Source of the DNA: Patiria pectinifera
Lineage: Eukaryota > Echinodermata > Asteroidea > Valvatida > Asterinidae
Direction: 5' to 3'
Assembly (NCBI GenBank): GCA_029964075.1
Contig: CM057138.1
Coordinates: 10,720,932-10,784,931 of the forward strand
Length of the DNA: 64,000 bases
Under the pieces are notes generated by a model. The model did not search any database. It saw nothing but the letters and a program-made list of their open reading frames with translations, and was not told the DNA's origin. Of this stretch, positions 46,801 to 58,800 are shown in pieces. The position numbers were made by a program, and so were the translations under genes. The first letter of the stretch is position 1, and every line of letters begins with the position of its first letter.

Positions 46801-49800
46801 AAGCGGAGAAAACATATCGTCAATTTTTGGGTCTTGTAACTGGCTTCCTTCCAATAATGCAAGTAAAACGTGTACCCGAGGGCACCCTATTTTGAAACCA
46901 CCTTCAAATTAGTCATTTTCTTCCCAACGAGGCAAAATAATTTCACAGGGCATTTGATACCATGCAGTCCTCTCTTAACTTTTGAGGTACTTTTCTGTCA
47001 TTTACATGTAAGCGGCAGGTACTTCTCTGGGTATTGCAAAAAATCCTAATATTTATAGAGCGCTATCCGCTCCGTTCACAAATACCCCCTCACCGGCAAA
47101 GGAAGTACAGTTGGGGGTGACTGACCGACGCTATCTTGCCTGACTGCAATTCATCTGCTGCGAAGCGTGGCCACTGCATGTAAATAGTACCAATCCCCTG
47201 GTGTACGTGCGTCACACACAAGGAATTGTGCGCGTCAACCAGCGAAATGTCCCGCCCATGGGACGTCGTTGCTAGGTAAAAGGGCGCCCTCTTACGTCGG
47301 CGCACAGAGCTCATAGATTCAATATTACCCACATATTCGAAAATAATATGTTGTCAAACCATGTCAATTAACTATTGTTTCCGTGCACATTTATACCCTA
47401 ATTGTATTTATTCGATTCAAACTCTAATTAAAAGTGTTTTACTGTATTTTGAGTGTTTTTGTTGTTATTTTCAAATAAATATGCTATTTTCCACCACTAA
47501 GAGTTTAATAATGCTGCTAAAACTATCAAAAATGAATTCAGCATGCCTGAAAACATAGATATTGATACCAGGATCATCCAAATTGACCATATAGAAGCAT
47601 TTCTATCAGAAAAATAGTTCTTATAGGGAGGGCTCATTTTGGCGGCCATCTTGAAAAATGGCCACCATCTTGGATTTTCAAGTGGCCAATCTGGCAGATT
47701 TGTAAAGTATACACTTGAGAGAATGATTGTGCCAAATTTGGTGCTTGTATCACCATTTGCACGATTCCACTGCAAAATTGATGTTATCTGCTCCACTATG
47801 GGCTCAGTGCGCCAATGTAAGAGGGCGCCATTTTACCTAGCAACGACATCCCATGGGCGGGACATTTAGCTGGTTGATGCGCACCGTTCCTTGTGTGTGA
47901 CGCACGTACACCAGGGGATTTGTACTATGTGTACACGCAGTGGTACGGCCGCCGGCGCGTCGCGGCAAAATTGCAGTCAGGCAAGATGGCATCAGTCGGT
48001 CACCCCCAACTGCACTTTCTTTGCTGGTAAAGGGATACTTGAGAACAGAGCGGATAAGTGACTTTAAATTTGTTGCTTACAGTAAGCAGAGTTCTTGTAA
48101 GGAGGGTACAGTACTTTGGTTTTGATGTCTTTTTGAGGAAAAGTGGGACTTACAGTTGCAGGGCTACCTCAATGCAACAGACTACTTGTCAAGAAGGGGA
48201 GTGTCACTATCAACCCCAAGCCAGTTATGGACCCTTGGGGAATCTCCACTTATCAGTCAACTAGTCATACCCACTGGTCCTTACCAAACTGGACATGTCA
48301 CCTCATTAGAGGGTCGAGAGCGATAACGTGGGTCAGTGTAAGGTGTTCATTGATAAGGATCTAGTCGCGCAACTCAGACGGGACAACCTGGAGACAGGAT
48401 TAATGCGATGGTCAGTTCAATAGTCACAGGGGAAAAACCCTGACATTGGCAAGATTAAAAGATTTTCTATTTTCTATCAACTGACTGCAACCTTGCACTT
48501 AATTCAGTCATATCTAGAACTGTCACTGATCGATGTCCATGCATACTTCTGCTGCGAAATAAATGTCTAGAATTCTGGCACCAGTCTATCTAGTATAGGT
48601 CTAAGGCCCAAAAAAATAAGTCTCCGGTTGCTGGTATGCGTGCGCGTCGCCGTAGCCATGCGCGTTGGCATAATGAACAAGTTTTTTTTTTCAATGAAAG
48701 ATGATGTCTCAAATCCGCCAAACTCACTGGTTTGACTGGAATCCTGCTGCTGCACAATTTTAACGTGTTTTTAGATGGGGTTACGATCGAGAACAAGCTT
48801 TATGTCGCCTCTCTGGACTCCCATATATTTGCACTAAGTTTAGTCGGGCACCATTTGCAGTCATCAGCCAACATTTGAAGCAAAAAAAAACGTTAAAGAA
48901 AAAAAAAACCGCGTTGCCGCACCACTTTTTGGGCAAGCTCCAAAGCAGAATCCAGAGACTTTTTTGGGGGCCTAAAGGGGCATTTTTATGTTTAAGATTT
49001 CAAAGGTCTGGTTGAAAGGAAACTAACCTAATGTCACACTGTTCTTGAGAACAGACGCAAAATAAAACAAACGGTTGTTTACTCCTGTCGCGGCAGACAT
49101 TTTGGGGCATGTGAATATGTATGTCCAGCCATAAATAAAAGTCACCTTCTTGAATGTTGCCCCCAGCATTTGTCAATGTGTGGACAAAAAAACTGCTCGT
49201 GAGAGTCCTATCATCATCAGATCATATTAGTACCTGGCCAATTACGCGCCTGATTTATTTGAATCATCACATTTGTCACCCCCGAACTTCATCCACATGA
49301 CGCCTCACCTTTCGTCGAGAATTTGCCCAAGTTTGGCGCGTCCGCCTGCCACCTGGAGTGCCATATTTAAGTGGAGCTGGCCGAACTCAAATCTTCCTTC
49401 CTGCAGAAGGCACGCAACGCCGGCACTGGCGTTGACGGACAGCGTCTGTCATAAATAAATGAGTAATATCAACTTCTCAATTTGTGTTTCTGTCAACTAC
49501 TTTCCTTTAAAAGATCGAGAAGGCAGTGCTCAATATCTGAACAGCCTGCGAATGTAGGAACAAACAATTCAAGGAATAAAACAAAGTGACATCTATCTCC
49601 CTGAAAATGCTTCTTCTCAACTCCTTCACAATAGTCTGGTTCCCAGACCAAAAGATTCTGACCACTTTAACAAATCTTAGTTCGGCTAGCCATTGCAATC
49701 AAAAACAGAAAATGATGCAGCAAAGCCCAACCCTCGTACGAAAGCCTACTCGTGCCACAAAGTCTACATTTGACATTTAATACAGAAACTGGGTAGTAAC

Positions 49801-52800
49801 GTGCCAATGAAATATTTAAAGTAAGCAATGACGTTATGAACTCAAACGTTTCGGAACTATAAGTGATGAGGCATTCTGGCACTCCACGGCACCTTTGACT
49901 TGTGATGGACTAGTAGACTACACAACCCTACAATCTACATATTGGCCCTGGATGAGAATCGATCCCCGGTCACAGCGGTGGAAGGTACCGGTAAGAAAAA
50001 TGCCACTATGCCAATTTGGGCAATTCACAATGCAGTGTGCCACCAAGAGTTTGCCATGGAAAGTTAATTTTTCCCATTGCATTGTGGGAGACAAATTCGC
50101 AGCGCGGGACGTTTGAAAATGTTACTTTTTCTGGTCAGTAGTTTCCTAAGCGTATGATTCGAGAATATGTTTGCCCTTTTCTTTTCCTTTTATCAATATG
50201 GTGTTTTTTGTAAGGTGGCAGAATGGTATGCCCCAATCTACAAAGAATTAGCTCAAGTTGTCTACTGACACTCATTCAGATGGGCTGTGTTTTGTCGACC
50301 GTAAACTTAAAAAATGGACTCTTCATGGCAAACTCTTGGTGGCGCACTGCATTGTGAATCACCCGAATTCACCACCTAAGAGTTGTCTGACCTGGTTAAT
50401 GACATCAGCCTGATTCGGGTACGCTCTCAAGTCATACAACCTCCATCTCTTGGCAGGGTAGGTCGGCTGGAGCATGTGAGACAGCAGAGGTAAGCCCTGG
50501 ATATGAGTACGATTGTGACAAGCTAGTATCAGGATGCTGGTGGCCCCAGGCATCTCTAGAGTCTTGCCGACGTCACCGCAATGCCACCCAGGAACCTCTG
50601 TCCAAACAAAAGTGAAGATAAAGGAGATAGGAATTTTGATTGATTTTGCGTCAGGGAAATGTACATTTTCAAGATGTACTCTCCGTGTTAATTACCAAAT
50701 TTCAACCTGAAAATAAATTTCTTCATTAATGCCTAAATAGCATTTTTTCTAGGTATACCAAAAAAAATCCCGTTTGAATAGTAAACATGAAAAAGGCCAG
50801 CCAACGCTTAATTAAGTAATGGAAAAAAATTGATTTTAAAATTTAGAAGAATTTGCAGTCCGATAATAATCTTGCAGGGTAGACTGCATGGTTCCTGCCT
50901 TCCTCCACCATCATAATAAAAAGTCTGGGGAGTGGGTACCAGTTTACCCACGAGGCTGAACTAACTGTGCACAAAAGCAACCCAATTATGTATTTTGCTG
51001 ACTCTTAAAGAGGTTGTGGAATGCTGAAAGTCGTTTTTAAAAAAAATGTTTATAAAACTGAAATTCATCGAGTAATTTGTTGGTCGGCGAGCGCATAATT
51101 GAAATCAACAGTCGTCGGGTTCTGTGTAAAATCAGAAAAATCGTGACGTAATAAACAGGACTCGTTTATACTACGATGCATAGGGAGTCCTGTTTATTAC
51201 GTCACGATTTACTATGTTTTGTTTGCTGCCCCCAACGACGACTTTTACACAAATTGCACGTTCGGGTCGAAACAGGACCTGAAAAACAGCTCTCAAAAGT
51301 ACCTTTTGTATTCATTTCATGACAGAAACGATAGTCGTTTATATTTCATCACACCTTAGGCTACATAAAACCCGAAAAATGACGGAAATATCTTCGAGCA
51401 TTCCACAACCTCTTTAAAGTAGATTCAATTCTTGTTTTATAAACATGCGTTCATACAATCATTTTTTTGTGTCATGTAAATAACAATGTTGCATATTAAT
51501 ATCTAGCCAAAAAAAACACATTTTAATTCTTTTTTAAAAAGGTTGCAGATGCCAACAGACAACTTGCATAGAAATCTGCAAAACCATTTGCCAGTTTCTC
51601 CCTTATTTTGCCAAGCAAAATTGTACTTACCTCCCTTCAGCTTAAGATACATCAATACCGTCTTTCCATAGTAGGGTTGTACCGCTGCAAATTTTGTAGA
51701 ACAAAAAAAACAAACAAAGTTGCTCTCACCAAGAAAAACTCAAGGTAATGAAACACTCACAAATTTAAATATTATAAACATCTTGGACATGGTTAATAAG
51801 CCATTTGCGAGTAACCTATACCCTTTGGGATTTAAATTTGAAAAACATCTGGTACACTGACTTGCTCAGAATGCTTGGCACATTTTTACTTTGAATTCTC
51901 CAGACTAAAGACACTGTTGCTAATCACATGATTCGGGGCAAGCTCTTGCATAGTTACGTAAGAGACGCTCAGCACCAATACATTGTTCACAATGGGAGAG
52001 AATGGCACAAAGACACCAGACCATGCCGGAGCTGGGGGTTGCTAGCATAAGGCTTGCCCCGAATCACGTGATATAAAGTCTCTTTGGTCGGGAGAATGCA
52101 AAGTTAAAACGTGCAAAGCACTGGATTAAGTCAGCATTCCAGATTTTATTCAAATTTAACTCGCAAATGGCTTATTGCAGCTTTTGTGACCACAGTTTGT
52201 GTAACATTTTTTTTTATAAGTAACCAGTTGCTTGTAGTTCTTTATGTTAAGTTTAAGTAAATTTACAATTGGGTTTTGTCCTTCAACGCCAAATTGCAGA
52301 TTTTGATCGGTGGGCTCCGTGGCTCAGTGGTTAACACGTCTGCACTAGTTTGCAGGAGGTCCTGGGTTCAAGTCCTACCTACATAAGCTTCTGTGAAGAT
52401 TTTTTCACAAGCTCTCGAACAGCTTAAAACTCAAAGTTGAAAGATTCCTGTCTCCATCGTGCATGATATATCGGTATATTTGAAGCAGTATAACACGTCA
52501 CATGAAGCGACACAATGTTGCACAAGCAGAGTGATTCCAGAAGTGAAATCAATTGCTGGGTTGATCAACAACTCTGAATCTTATTCACCAGCACTTACTA
52601 ATGTCATATTTTAGCGCCGGTCTAGTCCGCCAGGTCTCGGCCTCAAACTGACTGTACACTTGAGCTCTGCCCACAATGACTAAATAGTCTGGTGTCTGGA
52701 TCTCAGGCAACGAATCGGTGACGATGGCCCTTCCACCACTCCTGAAATTAAAAACAAAAGAAACAAAAAAGTGTAATTATTTGGCTCGGATCTATACCTC

Positions 52801-55800
52801 AACCCTACCTTAATTTTCAGATTTTTAGGGTTAATATTTGCGTTAGGGAATGGACATTATAAGTTGTGACTTTCATATCTTCCCAGTTCTGATAACAGTT
52901 GTTGTGACTGAACATAAAAGGGGATATGAAAAGCAGAATCATCTAATGATCATCCAAGTCTTTGTAAGTCACCACAAATCATCACAAGTTCCTCAAAAGT
53001 CCATCACAATTCATCCAGCCGCCAGCGGCGCCGGAACAGTTGTGAAAGTGGGAGCAAAGCGGGCCGTTGCAAATTTGAAAAGCGGCTATATAGGGCTGGG
53101 GGGGGGGGGGGGGGGGGGTTGCTGGACATCATTCATCGAAAGGGGGCGCCCTCTTCTATTTTTTTCTTTTCGGTTAATGTTACACCATGGCCCCCTGGTT
53201 CGGCTGATATGCCATGACCATGGGCGTCACTAGGATTTTTTCTAGAGGGGGGCAAAAAAAGTTTTTGGCCAAAAAATGATTGTATTTCTCAACACATTCT
53301 CGATTTATCAGTTTTAGAGGGGGGCAGGGACATTTTGCCCCCCCCCCCAACTCATTAAATTTACACCACTTTGTCTTCGCACCTCTTTTTTTTTTTTTTT
53401 TTTTTTGCTTTTCCAGGGGGGGGGGCAAGCCCCCCCACGACGCCCATGGCCATGGCAACTGCAGTGTATATAGGCCTTCCCGCACACAATGATCGAGGGC
53501 CATCATTCAATCCTGTTATTTCCAGAGACAGTAGACTAGAGAACTGATTTTGTATGTTTTGCCAGATATGTACATATGTTGGGCATAGAGTACACTATTG
53601 TAGGACCTGCCAAGAGTGGAAGGGGGCCATGACCCCCTCCCCCAGTTGAAAAGGTGGGTGGGGGGGGGCACCCATGGTCCCCCTGGTTCTGCCACCATTG
53701 CCAGTCTCAAGCTAAGTTACAAGATGTTCAAATGAACTGTAACAAAAGCTATCTTTTGTGATTTGAGTTGATTGGCTTGGGATTGGCTTGGGATTGACTT
53801 GATCAATACTCTTCCGGAATACGTGTCGTTCTGTATTCTACATAAAAACTACACAATTCCATTCATGGATTTGTGGTTTTTCGACCATCTTGTTTGACGT
53901 ATCAAAAGAATAGAGCAAATAAATAAAGAATCAAACAACTGCAAACGGCAAATATTCATTGTAAGGAAATTCTAATATGTTTCTTCCTAATGCACTGACT
54001 CTTTGAAGGCCACAACTAATTAGAAAGACATACTTCAGTAATTGCCAGCCGTGAAAAAAACTCTGACGTAAACAAGACCATTATCACAAACAATTAGAAA
54101 CCACACTTTGACAAACCAAAGAATAAGAAATATACCAGTTCCCCCACTACGCTGCTTCTCTGGTCAGTGTACTGGTGTATATTTAGGTATGACATCATGT
54201 TCTATTTTTGGACTTGGACGCCACCACTTCTGAAATCCCCTCCAGGCAATTCGGGTCTTCTGAAGAGATAGCAAGTGGGTCCCCATCACCGATGGTTTAA
54301 TCCCCAAGTGAAGCCTTATTTATTTGTGGAAATGATTTAATCTCCCTAATTTTTTATGATATGCTAGATTTTTAGGGTAGAATGCCTGATGACGTTTCTG
54401 TTTTATTCTCTTCTCTTGGGATTGGTGAGAGATAAGTGACAAGCAGAATGTACTAATAACTGATCAGTTTAAAGGGTCCACGAAAAAAAAAACCTTAAGA
54501 ATATGTTTGTACTTCTCTCTACTCTGAAAAGTATGAAACTATTTGACATCCCTTTTGGTTAATTGCATTGAAAAGTGCACTTCTTTAATCACTGAAAATT
54601 GTCCATGCTTTTCCGGACAACTGAGCACTAATGCTGTGATGTCATTTCAGGAAGACATTGTTCAGTTTAGGGGTTTTCTGTTCAAACTGTTAACCCAAAA
54701 ATTTGCTCATTGAAAACATTGGTGAGAAAAGTTTGCTCACTGGCTTACTGCCATCTACCGGTACTGACACAACAATGAATCAACAAAGAACGAAACATTT
54801 ACGACAGTAAAATATCCAAAATGTTGGAAATTTTTCGTGCTGAAATAAATGTAACATCGAGGTTAATTCACATTAGCATAAAAACCAAAAGGCACCAAAA
54901 CACTCCTGAAAATTGCAAAATAAGTGTTAAAATATGGTTAAATGGGACACAAAGGTGCATTTTCAAGGAGTGCATTAAAACAAATTACATTGCATGGCTC
55001 TTTAAGTCTACTGCCAGAATGACCTCTGAGTGGGGACAAATGAGTCAAGATCAGAATTGATTTAACAGCAGGCCAATTTTACCCCAAACTAGTTTCGCCT
55101 ACTTTAAGTAGCCATTTATTTAGCTTGGATTCATAAATGCCTGCACAATAAATTGTGCTGAATTGGTAATTTTTAGTATTTGGCAACCGAAACCTATACA
55201 GGATGGTAAAAAAAACCGGAACCTCATACTTCAGCTAGCTACCTTGAGACTTAAACCACCTGTACCAATTGATGGAGAATCTTTTTAGAAGAATTATGAT
55301 ACCAAGATGTCCCGATTCGGTCCAGTAGTTTTTGCTGCAGAGCCCATTTTGTGAAGGATACTTCTTTCATGTGGGTATTATTTACAATCCCTCTATCAAT
55401 TACAATGTAAGTCAAATTCCCGGGCATGGTTTAGTAATTCATCGGGACAAAAATGACCCCCACCTTGCTTCACAAAATAGGCTCTCAAAATTGGGCGATC
55501 TTGGTTTCATTTTTCCTCTAAAAAGATTCTCCATGCATTGGTACTAGTATATGTGGTTTGAGTCTCAGTGGTAGTGGTAGTATTTTGGACCATTCTGTAT
55601 ATTAACCACTTAGTATTTGTATTACTTTAAAAATACATTGTGTTTATTCACTGAAGGATCCGACTATTACTGCACAAACTTTGGGTCTGACTAGGGTTGA
55701 TAATATACTGCAAACAAAGTAACTGCATGGTCTTGTTAACAGTTGAGATCTCACTCTCTCAATTGCACTAATGCTGGTTTTCCTTATCCCGTCAAATTCT

Positions 55801-58800
55801 TTCCCTTTACCATCTGTTTACCGTTCATTTACACCAGGCTGTGCCAGTTTTTCTTATGTGGTCAAATACACCCCTTTTACACTATACTACCTTTGATTCA
55901 ACTGCTTGCCTGCCGTCATGGGACTCAGCGTGAGGGCGCCACCACCGACCTCATCGGCCGGGATGACTTCATACAGGATTGCCTTGGCTTCCGTCACAAA
56001 CTGGACAGCGAGGGCGCTGTTGGGTACCATCTCCGACAGCTAACAGGAAAGCCAATTAGGAAACGAATCATTAGAGCTTTCAAGCAGACTGGCCCACGGG
56101 GGAGGCATAAATCACGACCGGTGACTTGTCCTTGCAATGCCACACTTGCCACATGTGTGCCAACAGTGCGGGGAAAAAAAAGAAAAGGTTTGAGGTTTTC
56201 CCGTGATGCTGATTTTTTCATTTTCCGATCAATCACAGTCTTGTACATTTTTACACAAGTACTTGATGGGTTATTACATCCATATGCTTCCACTTACATT
56301 GCACAAATTATGTGTAGGTGGTAACGGGGAGTTTGACAAACCTCAAGATTTGTATCTCCAGTTTCAACTCAGGCTGCGGGCCCCATGAGTTTTGGCCTCT
56401 CCATACCTTGGAGGATTCTGGCTAAACATTGGTACAATTTTGGAAACCAAGAAAACATTGAATCCTACAAAAAGGGGTCTACGGTACATACGGTATGTAC
56501 ATGTACCTGGATACCGGTAGGTTTTAAAGTGAATACCTAATTTTCCATTTGGATTAAATATCAAAAGGCTTTGCAAAGATTTTCGAGCCAAAATATGAAC
56601 CCAAAGCGAGATATGAATCCAAAATTTGGAATACATCCAAAGATTCATACATGCCAGGCTTGGCATAAAAAAAATTGGGGAAAAAAGTACAAGGGGGTGT
56701 TTATTGTTGTTACCACTAATTTATTAGTTGAACAGCCAAAATGGAGGAAGTCAAACTTTCAATGAAAATATAAAGGAAAGAAGGATTAACAATTTTAATT
56801 GGGGGTAATTACAACTGGATTAAAAACAGGATATGAGATGGAGATCAGCGGAATGAGAGGTGTTTGGAGTCTGACTCATGGAGGAATAAGATTTTGGAAT
56901 GATTCTTGAAATTTGGTATGCTTATACACCGGAGTCTTATATAGCGCATGTATCTACCAACAATTAGGTACTCAAGGCGCTGGAAATTATGTCTATTATT
57001 AAAGAAAGGTAAATGGAGTTTACGAGAAATATGAGACCCATTATGTAGCACCTTATAAGGGTTTACAAGGTGCTGCGGCGCATTGCAGCCACTGCCAGAA
57101 ACACCGGGGCAAACCCCTTCTCTTAGCGATAAGTGTTACTGGGTTCTTTAACATGCATTACACAACACACGGCACCTACAGATTTGCATCCCATCCAAAT
57201 GACGAAGCAATAATGGTAAAGTGCCTTGCTCAAGAGCACACCATGTTCCCACGGTCAGGATTCAAACCCATGTACCACGGCACACAAGTCGAACACTGTA
57301 ACCATTGGACCACAGCCAGTGGCGTCGCCAAGGGGGGGCCAGGGGGGCACGTGCCCCCCCTGGAAAACCTAGTGCCCCCCCGAGTGCCCCCCCCATCTGA
57401 GATTTGGGTTGGTAAAAAAAAATTCTGCGCGTTGTTAAAATCATTACCTCAAAAATAGCAATTTCTGGAGATATCTTCAGATCGAATTTAGCATCAAATG
57501 TGGCACCATTTTGCATCTAGCCCATCCTCCGTATGCGAAAATTTTCCAAAGGGGAGGGGGGCACCCCATCCCCTTAGACCCCTCCCCCAGGACGGCGATC
57601 CGTATCCACCTAAGTGCCCCCCCATCAAATGCTGGTGCCCCCCCTGTGCCCCCCCCCCCAGACTGAAAAGTCTGGTGACGCCACTGACCACAGCACCCCA
57701 CAACACGTACATGTAACTGATGAGATGTAGTATACTGTACATGTACATGTACGGTACATACTGGGTATGTACACATGTAGATCGATCAAGGTGCAAGTGA
57801 ATTTTTTTTTGCACAAGTACCCCCTCAATGGGTACAAAGGGAGAGTTGGGAAAGCACTGCTGAGGATGCCTAACACTTACACAAAGACACTACAGATCCT
57901 ACTGGCTTGTGCACATTCCAGAATAAAAAAAGTTGTGCATACTTCACCCAAAATAAACATGATTATGAGCGGGCACACATGTCCCTCCCACTAGACCCGT
58001 TGTTGGTTGTACGTGTTCATCTTTTCAAACCGTGGACGAAAAACACCAGAGAACAAAAGAGAATATCGTCCACGATTCCCAGCATACGTCCGCGATTGGC
58101 GTCGTGTACAAAACCTATGGAAGCCTTCCTAAAAAGTTAGTGTACAAGAAAAGAGGGACAATAGGACGTCCACGATTGACGGTGAACACACGTTTGTATG
58201 AATTTGGTCAAAAAGTGCCAGCTATTGTTTGTGCACAGAGTCAGTATCAAATTAACTTCTTCCTCCCAACAGAACTCTCATGCGATGCTAAGAACTCACA
58301 AGGCTTGAGAAATGTTCTAATGCTTGAGAAATCTTACACCAATACCATTGTGTGAACGGACACCAATGTTTGAGCCTGACTGATGTCCCTTGTGAATCTG
58401 GATTCTTAAGTAATCTGAATCATATGGCTACGGCTTGCAATAACATGCGCCTATGGAAGCGGCTGAATCCACTTCTCATGGACACCTGTGTCGCTGGCTA
58501 GCCGAAGCCAGAGTAATAAGCCATTTCGGAGTTACAAAAATGTACTACTGTACATGCGCACATCCCATGACAACGATTAGGGTCGGGGGATAAACAGTTC
58601 GCCACACGCGTGCAAATTCATAGCGGGGTACCAACGAAATTAAAGAAAAGTTCTTATTTTGAAGTAGATGCAAAATGTTGATTGTTTTCAACGGCACCAT
58701 GGTTTACGTTGTTTCGTGTGCTCCAACTTTTGTGGGAACAAAAATTTCCATCTTCTGTTTTACTAGAACAAAATTGCAAAATGTGGATTCGATTACCACG

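Noticed and set aside
55910..55912. GC donor (CAG then gcaagc) for CATSPERB exon b
   Set aside because: It leaves a phase that puts a stop in the next exon; the GT donor 19 bases on gives a continuous frame.
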